Shown: piece after piece, positions 38,869-51,174 of the stretch | How positions within the stretch are numbered: position 1 is the first letter of the stretch | How the letters are laid out: each line of letters begins with the position of its first letter | Assembly (NCBI GenBank): GCA_910591455.2 | Contig: OU342807.1 | Span: forward strand, 20,328,986-20,392,985 | Length of the DNA stretch: 64,000 nt | Direction: 5' to 3' | Source of the DNA: Pholis gunnellus | Lineage: Eukaryota; Chordata; Actinopteri; Perciformes; Pholidae | Made by a program: the position numbers and the translations under genes | The notes under the pieces: generated by a model | Told to the model about the DNA's origin: nothing | The model's input: only the letters and a program-made list of their open reading frames with translations | The model's database searches: none

Positions 38869-39390
38869 ATCACGTGTTCATGTGTCATCATGTGTATTTC
38901 GTGTATTATCTGTAACCAAAAAAACTCTAAAAACATAAATGTAAAACAAACAGTGACTCTGAATATTGGATTTGATATTAAAAGGAACTCAACATCACAC
39001 ACAGTCTTTCTCCACAGACTGAGCCCTGAAGGCACCAACAACTAGCACTGTGTGCTGCCGTTTGCTGCTAATCTAATTAGGACAAGCCTGATTTAACTAG
39101 TTCAATAAAATAATCTTGTGTAACTAAACTCACATTATCCGTAAGTACTCCACACCTTGTGTTTAACAGTCGCGCACTGGCAGCGTGTATTGATGAGATA
39201 CTTAATCGAGTCAATCTAACAGGCCTGACTCCTAAATGAGCTCCACCTTAAAAAAAAAAAAAAGGTTTAGGGACAAAGCACAAAACTAGAAGTTGTTTTG
39301 TTAGATCCATAAAGTGCTGCGTTAGTGAATCAGTGGGACAGGTATACCAAATTGCAGGGAACCATATCAACAGTACTTCTTCTTAGGAGA

Positions 39391-39640
39391 GTACTTCAAC
39401 ATATTGGGAAATACACTTTCCATACCATTCATGTCTGTGAATACAAAGCTACGGCCAGCAAATGGTTAGCTTAGCTTAGCATAAAGGCTGGAAACAGCTA
39501 GCTTGGTTCTCTACAAAAGGTAAGAAAAACATCCTAACAGCAAATCTCAGTGAGTACCAAAATATATCTTGTTTGTTTAATCTGAAGTGTGAAAACACAC
39601 CTCTCTAGTTGTTAAAAGTTGCAGATTGATATATATTGTG
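39391..39640 (+). repeat. Fish interspersed repeat (TTAGCTTAGCTTAGCATAAA family)
   Basis: Landmarks are CATATTGGGAAATACACTTTC, GAATACAAAGCTACGGCCAG, TTAGCTTAGCTTAGCATAAA, GGCTGGAAACAGCTAGC and TCTTGTTTGTTTAATCTGAA. The family is common in teleosts, and this copy is decayed. Boundaries are approximate. Confidence 0.6.
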
Positions 39641-40928
39641 TTTTTTACAGAGAGAAAAAAATTAATGGATTTTGATACAAAAGTAAATATATTGTTAAAT
39701 ATGTTCACAATATGACCATGGATGTGATCTAAAAGGGTTAAGAAGTTACATTTCATCTCAACTTTAATTCACCAAGCTGTAGGTTAAACACTAACAAATA
39801 AGGCCTTTTTTTTCCAACAGTGGTAAATTTAATAATTTACTCTGAGCTCTCCTGATAAAGAAAATAACAAACTTGGTTTTATTTTATTTGAATTGTTTTA
39901 AATAGTATATACATTTGTGTAAAGGCGAAACAAATATTAGTAGGCAGCGTGAGGAGCACTGACAAAAATCAAACCATTAACATGCTGCATATTTTTAACC
40001 AGAACAAGAATCGAGACATGATCTACCATGAGCAATGTTTTCATCCACGGTGTAAATGTCAGTATGTGATATGATCATGAAGAGTACATTCTCATTTCAG
40101 GCTTGAGAGTCACTAAGGCAGAGAAACGTCAACAGGTGGTGACACACGAGACAAGCTCCCTGGATTTGCAAATCAACCGAGTGATTTAAGTTTGCACTTG
40201 AATGAGCAGACAAACACAGAGCAGGTCATTCTAAGTTCTGCCAGACTGACAAAGTGTCACACCAGAAACACTGCTCATTTCTTTCTGTCATGAGCCACTT
40301 TGAACTCGGCAATGAGGATAAAAGATACGAGAGAAGGAAAGCAGCAGAGAAACGGACCGGTGACCTGGAACAGACGAGGTGAGCGGGAGGAAGTGAGAAT
40401 AACTGAGAGGATGAGCACAACAACTCCGTGTCCTGAAAATGGTAGAATATGTGGGAGGAGAAAGAAAGAAAAGAAAAGAAATAAAGTAGATAGAAATGGA
40501 AAAACTGGAATATGAGAAAATAAAAGCTGCAGTGACTAATGAGAATATAAAACTTTAATGTCCCCTGTGGTTAAACTGGGTAGCGACCTGAAAGAGCCCG
40601 GGAAACAGGAGGTGAAGAGAAATTTACAACATGTCATCACAGCTTAATGTTTCAGCTTATGGTCCGCTCATTCAGACAGTACTTCCTCTGTCCTTTCAGT
40701 TCCCCGCAGCAGCGGTCAGCTGGCCAGAGAAACTGCTCATTGTGGTTCTTGCAGCCTGCAGTCAGATAGGACATTATTGTCCACTGAGTGGGCCTGTGTG
40801 GGTGGGTGTGTGAATGTGTGGGGAGGTACACAGCACGGAGCTGGAAATGCTCCAAGATATGGCTACAGCATCACTGCCACTTACATAACTGTCTTTCTTA
40901 TTTCCTCTCTCTTTTTTTCTTTCAAAAG

Positions 40929-40945
40929 TTTTTTTTTTTTTTTTT
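40929..40945 (+). repeat. Poly(T), about 17 nt
   Basis: A T-run within a pyrimidine-rich stretch (40895-40980). Confidence 0.85.
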
Positions 40946-41655
40946 ATTGTCCGTCTTTTCTCGATCTGACAGCGGGTTCATTTCCAGCATCTCGCACAAC
41001 GTGTTGACTTCATGCTTCACTGTCACACCAGCACGCAGCAAATGCCAAGGCAGCAAGAGCTCTAACAGTCACTCTGTGGTTTTCGAGAAATTGAATTAGC
41101 CCACGGAGGCAAAGGGAGCGCAGCTATGGGGAGGCCGCCTCGCAGCGCACTGCTGAAATCAACCACATCCTCTGTCAATGTTGCAAACGAAAGGTGGAGT
41201 AAGGAAAGCAGGTCGAGCGATACAAATGACGAGCTCACATGAATGTAGGTGCCTTGAATGCAAACAGCCCTGGGCTCATGTTTGCTTTTGACGTTGAATT
41301 TCAGGTGCCACGTATTGCTTTTCCACACCACAGTATGGACTTGCATTCTTTGTAACAGTTTAATATTTAAAGCCCAGTTAATATTTAATCATATCTAATA
41401 TACCTGAAGAAATTGATTGAGTGTATTACCAGACACAGCGCCATCCACTTACATCTATCTGAGTGGATTTTAACTCCCTTTCTATGTAGATCACAAGATG
41501 TGAAAGGGAGCAGACAGGGGCAGATGGGAAGCAAAAAAAACTGTCGACTTAGAAACTTTTAGTACCCAACAGATTGCATTAAGGTCTGCCAACATGGGCA
41601 TATTTGAGACATGTCAGCTCAGAGCAGATGATGGATGAGCTGGGCAATTTGAACT

Positions 41656-41669
41656 CTGTGTGCGTGTGT

Positions 41670-41704
<35 letters not shown>

Positions 41705-41769
41705 CGTGTGCGTGTGTGTGTGTGTGTGCGTGTGTGTGTGTGTGTGTGTGTGCGTGTGTGTGCGCGCGC
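41656..41769 (+). repeat. Long (TG)n/(CG) interrupted microsatellite
   Basis: About 114 bp of TG with regularly placed CG interruptions, ending TGCGCGCGCA. Alternating purine-pyrimidine sequence of this length favours Z-DNA. Confidence 0.95.
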
Positions 41770-42254
41770 AAGTGTCTTCCCTCTGTGTCAGCCTGTCTGG
41801 ATGTTAACCGAAGCCGCTGGAACACACAGTTGAGGCCGTCCATATCGGGTTATGACTTCCTGTCGCAGAAAATAACAACCAATAATGGGAGAGCAGGAAG
41901 AAGAAAATTGGTGTCAAGGAAGCAGTGACTGATTACATGTCAGGAAATGGACGTGTTCTAGTTCATCTTCATAACAGCCAGCTGTCAAACGCCACAGCGC
42001 CTGGATAAGTGGCTGACATTAAAGGCAGATCAATGGCGTGACGCAGTAGTGTGATATGTTGCTGGTCATGTGGGACATGATTAAGCGGCTTGGAACCGGG
42101 CCAATATTGTTTTGGGACAATTAATTGTCTCGCTCATCAGACACACTGAATGTTTTGTAGAAATAGAATGTGATAGACTGATGAAATATATTCATGCCAA
42201 AAGTTTACAACTGAAATCAAGAAGGATTGTCACGAATAGCGGCCGACCTTTGCA

Positions 42255-42505
42255 ACAAAAGATCTTTTTCATTATGAATAATTAAATATTTATCAGAAAC
42301 AGATTAATTTATTGTTTCATCATTAAATCACTTAATTTTCAAAATGACGCATCTCAAGTTCCTGGAGCCAAAGGCAACATCCTCAAAATGTTTGTTTTGT
42401 CCAACCAGCAGTTGAAAACCCAAAGGTATATTCAATGTACAATGACAACAGAGAAAGCAGTAAATCCTCACACTTGAAAAGCTGGGACTGGAAAATAGTT
42501 AGCAT
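42255..42505 (+). mobile_element. Decayed hAT-type non-autonomous element
   Basis: The core reads TCAAAATGTTTGTTTTGTCC, CAACCAGCAGTTGAAAACCC, AAAGGTATATTCAATGTACA and AAATCCTCACACTTGAAAAG. It matches the interior I recall for the GGGCTGCAAC-ended family also present at 51175-51423. Ends and target duplication are not recognisable. Confidence 0.6.
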
Positions 42506-42912
42506 ATTTGCATGATGCATGACTGATTTATACGACTTGTGTTTGCAAGCCGCAGATCGTGCAAACTGTGCAGGAAATCGCTGTGTTCTTGAAGTACCCG
42601 CTGTATACAGGCGATCTGTTAGCACACGACCGAGTTTATCTAAGGAACAAATTCATTCATTCACCGTCAGCAGCGCACACACGTACAGGAGTAGTATCTT
42701 TATATTCATAGAAAGGCACAGCACAACAGCAGAAGTCATTCACAGAGGCTGTGAAGTGAGCCGCTTCATGCTGATTCATGTCTGTAGCTTTACAGCGTAC
42801 TATTCTCCTAAAGACGATGACGCGAGCTGTGAAGCATGTAAACAGTCTGAGCCCCAATGGACACTTCTGCCGGTCCAGAGTTCACGCTCCATGCACATGC
42901 TATCCAAGGGCG

Positions 42913-42926
42913 CGCACACACACATA

Positions 42927-42961
<35 letters not shown>

Positions 42962-42989
42962 TTTCTTTCTCTTTCTCTCTCTCTCTCTT
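42913..42989 (+). repeat. Compound (CA)n-(CT)n microsatellite
   Basis: A CA tract with two TA interruptions to 42961, then TTTC and CT units to 42989. The 194-codon open frame across it is judged spurious. Confidence 0.95.
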
Positions 42990-43105
42990 GCTGTCTTACA
43001 CACTCACACAGTCAGCGCTGTCAAACGTGTCACCCTTGTAACCACTAGCCAGTCACGGCTGACACAAAGGGAAGCATGCGGCGGCTGGTGCAAAGAGGTG
43101 TGACG

Positions 43106-43127
43106 GTGGGGGTGGGGGTGGGGGGGA
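43106..43127 (+). other. G-rich tract with quadruplex potential
   Basis: G-runs of 5, 5 and 7 are separated by single T residues, next to a GG. The last run can be split, so four tracts are available. Confidence 0.6.
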
Positions 43128-43246
43128 GTAGATAGATGAGGGTAATAATGCTAAAATTAGTACCCTGTGAGAAAGTGACAGATGACCTCATGCTAGCTGT
43201 CACCTCCTGCCACGTAAATCAGGTCATCTGGCAAAGGCCTATATCC

Positions 43247-43288
43247 TCTCCTCCCTCTTCCTCCCTCTTCCTCCTCTCTTCCTCCATT
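43247..43288 (+). repeat. Polypyrimidine (CCT/CTT) tract
   Basis: About 42 bases of C and T only, in repeated CCTCCCTCTT units. It has mirror symmetry potential. Confidence 0.8.
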
Positions 43289-43527
43289 TTTGTCATGTGT
43301 TTTTTTTCTCTTTTCCGGCTCCCTCATCTCCTGCTCAAAAAAATATCCAAATTTATTGGACCTCAAATGGGCCCATGTGAAGGGACTTGGCTCAGACAGA
43401 GTGTTCATTGATGTTGAGATCTGATGGAGAAAGATAACGTTAACTTTCAGTTTCGATGATTCAGCACTAGGAATTAACTTTATTGTGTAAATAAGCTACT
43501 ACTTTGTATTTCTTTCCTTACTAGAAT

Positions 43528-43765
43528 TATCCCCCTGCGGTTCCCTCCGCCAACCAGTTAAGTTCAGTTCATTTTATCCTATTAGACATTTGTGAGAAAT
43601 ACTCATTTAACCGATTTAAGTAAGGTCACTGTGACCATTAACGACAACAAATCTGATCAGTTCATACTTGATACCAAGTGGACATTTGTGCCAAAATCTG
43701 AATAAATTCCCTGGTAAGAATGAACCGGCCGGACAGACGGACAACCCATGAATAAAAAGTCCTCT
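43528..43765 (+). repeat. Fish interspersed repeat, copy 2
   Basis: It shares CCGCCAACCAGTTAAGTTCA, TTTTATCCTATTAGACATTTG, AAGGTCACTGTGACC, GTGGACATTTGTGCCAAA and ACAGACGGACAACCC with the copy at 23676-23963. A central portion around the GAGTTATGGCC motif is missing. Confidence 0.75.
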
Positions 43766-45040
43766 CCTCACAATGCAATAAGGAAGTACATCCCGAACAA
43801 TCCTGTACTATTAGTCACTGTACATTGACATTTTCATGGGTCCACCACTACACACAAAGACACACATCATTATCACCCCACCACCTCCCTGAGCAAAGTT
43901 CATTTCTGAAGGGAGAGGCGCCATAAAAAAACCCCTCACAAAGCAGCAGGTGTTTTCTAGGGACAAGACGCCTGCGGAAAGCCCAAAGTTCCGGCAGGTC
44001 AATGCTGTTGCTTTTTTTTCCTGCTCCCATTTCCCTGCTCCGTCCTTTATTGTGTGCCACTCATCTGTGTCCCTTGAGGCAGAAAAAAAAAATAAGGTTC
44101 ACTCTCCGTGTTAAGGTGCAGGAATAGAAACAGTCGCGGCTCCACACTGCCTGTCAATGTTTGTGTGCACAGGCACGTTACAAAAGAGAGGCAGTGGGAT
44201 ATAGGGTTGCGATTGTGACGTCAGAAGTAATTAGACCCAGGAGTAGCAGAGATGGAGTGTGTGTGGGATTGATGTTTACATTAAGAGTAAACGCTGACAG
44301 GGCAGCTAAGACAAAGCTGACGGAGTGTCTGCTAAGAAAATGGATGGCTGGGAAGAGGAGAGGGAGGGAAGACGTGAGAGCAGTGAGTGGTGCTCATCTG
44401 TAGCTTGAGGGAAGTTTTAGCACACGAGGAACGATACAAGCAGCCCTGAACCTGCATTTTATACGTGCAGTTCAACTTTGTGTTTGTCCAATATGCTCTA
44501 CGGTGGCTGTGCTGTGTTATGGCTTTAAGTGTGGACATTGCTCAAAATACGCACAGATTTCTTTTGACACGCTGGGTGAATTACACGCTGAGAGGGGCAT
44601 TGGTGCTGGATAAGATTTAATAGTGTGTGGCGTGAGGAGTTTGCATCTTCACTGCTTCGGATTTGTTGTGTTTTTTGCCCCCGAAATAACGGTAGTGTTT
44701 CCATTCTCTATCTTCTAGATCGTTATCATTGTCTTTATCAGTCTCATGGGAATGCTGCTGCAAAACGTAATCTGATTGCCTGAATTTAAGCCCAGAGTAT
44801 TCCTGAAAGTAACCACTTTGTACAACATGTCGTCCAATGTTGAAAGGTGATGTTCAAATCCTGCGTACTCTCTCAGACGCTGCTCGACCACCGGACTAGC
44901 CCTTCCGTTGGGGCACAATGACGCTTTGAAATTGGTTGGCACCTGCATGAATGGAAAGTTTCATTGTTTTGTAGCATTTCAAACGCACTTTTTCTAACTG
45001 CGATATGAGTTCAAAATGGAGGGCCGGAGGTAAAGTTTCA

Positions 45041-45207
45041 GCCGGTATAGGGCGTATGCCACTGGGGCACAAATGCCCCGAGCAGTGGGTCAACTGTTCG
45101 ATTCCCGGCTGGCCTGACTGTTTGCTGTGTGTCATTCCACTACTCTTTTTCCTCACATTTCCCCTCCCTCTCTACTATCAAATAAAGGCATAAAATGCCC
45201 CAAAAAG
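45041..45207 (+). mobile_element. tRNA-derived SINE-like element
   Basis: A polymerase III B-box (GTTCGATTCC, 45096-45105) sits in a tRNA-like context, followed by a TGTTTGCTGTGTGTCATTCC segment and a tail AATAAAGGCATAAAATGCCC with an A-run. A-box and 5' boundary are unclear. This layout matches SINEs common in percomorph genomes, and it is not a functional tRNA gene. Confidence 0.6.
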
Positions 45208-46370
45208 AAGCTTGTGTCATTTGTATAATCAACCTTTGTCATTGTCGTTTCTCAGAATCCTAAAGGCAACACGAATGGTAGCAATCAAAGGGAAGACTTA
45301 TCTCAGTCATCCATTGGCTACGCTGACGCTGCAGTCACCAAATTTCCCCACAAATAATCAGCCTATCAGGATAATAGCTCTGCTGTGTCTTTAGACGGAA
45401 GCCTCATGTCAACATCGCTACCAAATTTAAAATCTCACAGCCTCTTCACCTTAAATGAATTATCACCGCTGATAAGACGGGCCCATAATCCCGGATGCTC
45501 ACCATGCATGCTGTAGGCTTCGACTGTCAACCTTACAAAAGGTCACATCGCCCGGATGTTTCAGCCCCTCAGGCCAGCAATTATGTTTCTGACATGTCAC
45601 TCTATACCACGTCTGCCGCTTCACCCTGCCCATTAGCGGAGCACATTAACAAGCCCCAGGTCTTTCGGCGTCCAACGAAAGCATGTAGCACTGATTTGAA
45701 ACAACATCAACACTCGTTGCCAACATCAGGAGCCTCCCTGTAGCCTCTCAGCTCAAGATCACAATCGACTTGCAAGTCCAGTTATCGCTACACTGTACAG
45801 AGATTCATTAATCCCCCAATGAATTGCTCACAATCGTATTAAATCCTGACCAAAACCCGCAAGACATCTCCTCTATTGTGACACTTTTAGAGTATAACAG
45901 TATTTCCCACAGCCACTCCCTACTGGAAAGCAAGGAGAAGGATCACAGCACTTGATGTCAAGTGAACACAAAATAGTTTGTCTGTGATATGAAAACGTAG
46001 TACTTTATATTCATTCATTTCTCAAATAACCAAAAATATCTTGTATGTGGTGCCATGTATTATCTATTATGTTATCAACATAATCGATAATAATCGACAT
46101 AATAATCAGACAGGTATGATGATAAAGGATTAATATATCAAGTTGTCAGGTGCATGACTCAAACATCTAATAATCGTATTATGATGAAGATTATAAAGCA
46201 TAATTCAGCAAGGAAACATCCCCACCAGATGCAACCACAGCAGTATTGGGGATGCATGGGCCGCCACTGAAGCTACATCTAAAGCAGTGTTGACCTGCAA
46301 TCTACGACATAGATGAGAAGCTTTATCATGAAAAGACACGACTGTGACTCAGATCCATCTCAGTAAAAAG

Positions 46371-46424
46371 CACAAGCTTAACTGTGTTCAAGGGGTCAAT
46401 CCTTTGGCCACAGTTAAGCTTGTG
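46371..46424. repeat. Perfect inverted repeat, 16-bp arms
   Basis: CACAAGCTTAACTGTG (46371-46386) and CACAGTTAAGCTTGTG (46409-46424) are exact reverse complements with a 22-nt spacer. The pairing does not extend outward. Confidence 0.9.
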
Positions 46425-47424
46425 GCTTAAATAAAAAAAGAGTGACAATCCCCCCCCCCCAGCGGAGACAGAGAGAAAGAGTGTAGGACGAGATATAAAG
46501 ACTAAAGAAACAGAGACAATACGCCAGCGCTATACTGGCATAACTTTGACAATGAATGGGAAAATGCACTCAATTTGCTTCGAGAGAAAACTGTGTATTA
46601 ACGCTTTTTCTTTTTTTTTAAAAGTCACACGTGGCTCATCCAATAACTATATAATAAATGATAAAATAATAGTAATACGAATATCAGAGAGACCAAAAGG
46701 TGCAGCCTTGAAGCTTTATGAACTCTCCAACCATGGGACGAAGCTTTTTATATTCTCTTCTCTAATCAGGAGCTGGAATCCACACTAGACGTCTGATTGC
46801 CTTAAAGACGAGCACATTAGAGCCAGAGGAACAAGATGTGCGCTGGGATTTTTCACAGACTGATGGCCCCATGAAATCAAATAATATGGTTTATTATTAG
46901 GACGGGACTGAACCATGGGTGCCAAAAAAGCAGCAGAGTGAAGGCTGAAAAAAGAAAGATGCCTCATTATTTACTGGTAGTGATGCAGGAATAATGAATA
47001 AAAAAAGATCAAAAAGGAGATTCAATCTAACTAAAGAGAGGTTTAGTTGCAAAAAGTGTCATGACTGATCACTGGACCAGTTTTGCTAACTTCAGGCCTT
47101 CATTAGAGCAGGAAAGCTTAAAGATGTTATTTGACCTGTGCTACTTCCTCATAGTAGCACGAACATCGGGACCTGAAGGGTAAAGTAGAGTGTGGACGAT
47201 TTCCAAGGAATACAACATGGAATGTTTTGGTTGGCTTGAAAAGATGCTGATCCAAAATCACAACCAGAGGGGAGGTAGAGAAACACATTCCTGTTACCTC
47301 TCTTGTATGTTTAGAGAGGCATTCGTCCTTACCCACAGAGAGGTAAGGTGAGTGGATAATAGCATTGATCTCAATGAGCATCAGGTTTGAACTGGACAAT
47401 AATTCTGTGGTCTGTACAACCACA

Positions 47425-47560
47425 GGTTTGCTCCTCATGGGGGCGCTAGACAAAAAAACATCTGGCGATCACCAAATGTATTGTTTTCAAGATATTTGAG
47501 TCTGGACCAAAGTGGTGGATCTACAAACGAACCGACCGTCTGACACCCATAGAGCCACTA
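47425..47560 (+). repeat. Fish interspersed repeat (GGGGGCGCTAGA family), second copy
   Basis: It shares CTCATGGGGGCGCTAGA, GAGTCTGGACCAAAGTGGTG and a terminal CCATAGAGCCACTAG with the family seen at 5881-6052. The central part has diverged or been deleted. Confidence 0.65.
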
Positions 47561-48230
47561 GTCTGACTACAAACCATAACAACACAAAATGCTAAATAAT
47601 CCACAACATCTTGCTTTAAACAAACATTTTCTATAATACAGAAGAGAAATCTCAAGGATTACCAGGATTCAGCAAACTAAACTGTGTGGACTTCCCATTT
47701 ATCAAAATGTATAAAAAAAAAATAAGTGTCTTTGCTAAAAAGAAAACACACAAAAATAATTCATCTAGCACCACACTTAATGTTGATTCAAAAGCTTTCT
47801 TGCCGAAGTGGTTATTTCATTCAAAATCACGGCCTCTCGTCAGCAGCAAATGAGACGTGTAAGGATCATAGGCGTCATAGTCGGTGTGTTTTAAGGTAAA
47901 AGCTTAGTCAGATAGTCTGGCGTGTAAAAGACGGGAGGATTTAACGAGCTCTTTTTGATTACAAGGGCCCTCTCATACGACACTCTCAGTCTCCCAATGT
48001 ACTGGATTATATCATCATCACAAACCCCCACTGAGTCACCTGATGCAGTGACACAAAGGAACAAGCCTCTGCTGCACCACAACCCAGTATTCACACGTCT
48101 TGGTAAGACATAGGTGTATATCTGGCAGACCGATACCTGGAGCGTGGGCCAACTTGCTCGCGTGTTGATAACAGTAACAGAGAACTACTTTCAAAGGAAA
48201 AGTTATTTGCAGAGGGAGGCGTTCAAGGAG

Positions 48231-48246
48231 CACGTCACGTGACGTG
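48231..48246. promoter_or_regulatory. 16-bp palindrome with E-box (TCACGTGA)
   Basis: CACGTCACGTGACGTG reads the same on both strands. Its centre GTCACGTGAC is the form bound by USF/TFE/MITF-type bHLH-zip factors, and two TGACG half-sites flank it in opposite orientation. Binding is not shown by the sequence. Confidence 0.4.
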
Positions 48247-48461
48247 ATGTGTCTTCCTGACATGCCCTTCCTCTCCAACAAGAACTTTGTTCAGGACACA
48301 ACAGCGTACTCCATCAGGTTTAATCCTCGGCGGTGGAGATTAAACACAGGGATTATACAGTCATACAGACAGTAAACAACAGAGATGGCAAGAAGCTGTT
48401 AGCTCAACTTTAAAGACACACAGATGGCTTTCCACTTTGTTCAGGAACCCGGGAGTACAGA

Positions 48462-48565
<104 letters not shown>

Positions 48566-48690
48566 GTACATGAACACACAATTCATTGGACACCTCTCAT
48601 GGTTAAATAAACAGCTCAAACGTCTCACGCAGTATAGCATCTGTGACTCATTCCTAAATGCCAACCATCAAATGCTGACTCACAGTGTGG

Positions 48691-48727
48691 ACGACAACAA
48701 CGACGACAACAACAACAACAACAACAA
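48691..48727 (+). repeat. (ACA)n/(ACG) trinucleotide repeat
   Basis: ACGACAACAACGACGACAAC followed by pure AAC units. Confidence 0.9.
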
Positions 48728-48958
48728 GTGCTCTCATCTTGCTTTAGGAGTCTATTTGCTTTCTGTAAATCCACAAACACCAGAAAATGCTCCGTTATTC
48801 TGGGTCATCCAATGGCCACCCGATGTGAACAAACAGCCCATCAACACCAAGATGTGTGGAGTAGTAAAAATAACAGTAAATAGTAATACTAATAAATCAT
48901 GTTTTTACCGTATTTCTAATTATTCGTGTTTTACGTTTTATGCCGTTAGGGTGCATTG

Positions 48959-49163
48959 TAGAGCTGTCCTCGACAGAAGAAATTGTTATTCGACTAATCG
49001 ATGAGTTGATTCAGTTGACAGAATTGATTTGACAGAGTTTACCAGAGATGTGCTCATAAGTTTCTTGGAAATAAAAAATCTAGCGAGAAACAAGCATAAA
49101 AAAATGTTAGTCAACCAAGACCAAAACCACTGACGACTAATGGACTTGGAGGGGGCAGCCCTG
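48959..49163. mobile_element. hAT-type miniature element with 8-bp TSD
   Basis: The 205-bp element starts TAGAGCTGTCCTC and its other end in reverse is CAGGGCTGCCCCCTC. Perfect GTGCATTG duplications flank it at 48951-48958 and 49164-49171. It has CGACTAATCGA-type motifs inside the left end and TTAGTCGTC inside the right. The end at 7589 belongs to the same family. Confidence 0.88.
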
Positions 49164-49465
49164 GTGCATTGTCACAAATTTTCATATCAAATGAGGGGTT
49201 AATCATTGATATCACAAAAGCATCTTTACAATACAGGACAGGAGATAAAGGCAAAGAACAGATCCTCACATGCAGAGCAGGCAAGAGAGACAAACTGGAC
49301 TAAACAGAAACACGATACAGGTCCACCTTCATCGATGAATTATCACTCCGTGCAGGGCTGCTGCAGCTACTCGTGTACCAAGTGGGACAAGGCTGACGAA
49401 CTGCAAAGAATGTAGACGTACAAAATGGGCCCCAGATAGGTTGATGAAGGTCAGACAGCACAACA

Positions 49466-50149
49466 ATGGAGAGTCAAACACATGACAACGGAGCGGATCG
49501 CACGGTAGATTCTTTCAAAATGTTTATTCCACACTGTGACTTGAGCTACAGTAAACGTGGTGGGTTTGTCAGTACTGATATCTTCTATGAGGCGATACAG
49601 TATCTGAGTGACCACATCTCTCTTCTTCAGTATAGAACAGGTGGTTTTCGGACATGTGTTGGAGTTGGTCCCTGTTGATGCTTTGACATTTGCTCTCAGT
49701 CCAAACAAACCTCGCCGCTGTTTCATTTGGAGAGCACAGAGACGCCGTTTCAGGCATCTTAGTGGTCATTTCATTCTTATGCTCCAGAGTTCAAACTGAT
49801 TTCTCCCGGCCCGGCTGTTACAGCCACGTTGCCTGAAGCACAGTCATTCTGGGTGGATTGTTGCGTTGAGGATGGTGACTGCTACGTAGTTTTTTTGCGT
49901 ATGACTGTCTGTCAGGCCATTGTTGAAGGCCTTGATGGACAAAATGTTGTCCCTTCGAACTCTGTGGAACTTGCAAAAACTCTCTTTTTGTTTGTTTGGG
50001 CAAAACTACCCGATTCATTGTGCTTTGATAACAATCCCTGGTATTACACTGAACACGCCAAAAACAAAAGAGATTTTAAGATTCTTGGATTTGTTGAAGC
50101 CCTCCAGTTCTTTGAAATATCCGAACAGAACATGGAATTGTCCCTCTAA
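49466..50149 (+). other. Unidentified coding-like stretch, interrupted
   Basis: Frame 2 is open except for stops at 49676-49678 and near 49760. The first part begins MESQTHDNGADRTVD and the last begins after the second stop and ends ISEQNMELSL at a TAA. Between them another frame is open (49608-49799), so the whole can be read as one product with frameshifts. The last 130 or so codons have varied composition and no low-complexity sequence. I do not recognise the protein. The opposite strand is also fairly open, so a chance origin is possible. It could be a decayed retrocopy or transposon gene inside prkca intron 2. Confidence 0.25.
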
Positions 50150-51174
50150 AACCCTTTCTCCTCCTTTACTGAAGCTAGAGTAGCATTAAAGATGAGCTGC
50201 TGTGTGATAGACAGCCAGGCCATTTTTGATTGTGTTTTTTTTTTATGTTTACAGTATTACATCAGCTTAAAGTCACTTACATATCATGTTGTCTTTGAGC
50301 AAATGGATTATAAAGCACTTTGCAATCTGTGGCAGGATTAAGTAGGCATTTAGATGATCTATTAAAGGAACAAAGAGAACGTTTTAGAACAGGATTGTTT
50401 TTATTCTACCAACTGTGGCGGGGTTACCTATTTATACGCAGCAAAATGGAAAGGAATTTATATTGAACCTTTCCGTTTATGATGCGCTAAAAGCAACTGA
50501 GAACTGCAAAACAACTGAAGAGCAATAAGGAGAAGCATGGTCACGTGGTCAAAAGCGGTCTCATTTATTATCAGTGTATCAGTGATTTATCAGCTTCCTC
50601 CTCCACATCAGATCAAAGGCAAAGACGTCATGTAAGAAGAATCAATCCTGACTGGACGAAAAGTCATCAATAGATCATTAACTTGGGTGTTAATCATTTA
50701 CTGTAGGATTCTGCACTGTTGAAAAGCTACTTTCTAATCCATATGATCAAAGTCAGTGCTGTGGAAACTGTTGGACCTTCCTTCCTGTGAGTGAGGTGTT
50801 AAAACCAATTTATCTACAGATAGACCGAGTCCAACAGCTTCATTCTCCAGAGTCGACATTTCACGTGACCTACTATATCAGTGTGACAGAGCCGATGGAG
50901 GATGCCGAGTATTGACACATAAGATTTAGTCTAATCCCTCACACTGAATGTTGCTCACTGTCTTCAGTGACAAATGTGATAGACTTGTATCAAACTAACA
51001 GCAACAGAGTGGATTTAATCCAAAATGCAAGAAAACACTAAACTCTGAACAGGCTGAATATTCATTACACTCTTGACGCATCGATTGACAGATGCTGTTT
51101 AATTAAGGTGAAGCTTAAGATGGAAAGCTAAGGATCAGTACTTCTATAATTAGAAAAAAAGAGAATTTCCTAAT

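Noticed and set aside
40530..40600. Possible reversed LINE tail (TTTAATGTCCCCTGTGG)
   Set aside because: Only one short motif resembles a LINE end, which is too little to call.
42519..43103. Longest open frame in the window (194 codons, plus strand)
   Set aside because: It runs through the CA/CT microsatellite, which lacks stop codons, and overlaps a decayed hAT edge. Neither end resembles a protein.
45096..45105. tRNA gene suggested by the B-box
   Set aside because: No A-box, acceptor stem or anticodon arm can be folded around it. The 3' flank is a SINE-type tail.
48570..49004. 144-codon open frame on the plus strand
   Set aside because: It contains the AAC repeat (Asn-Asp run) and enters the bounded hAT element, so it cannot be an ancestral gene.
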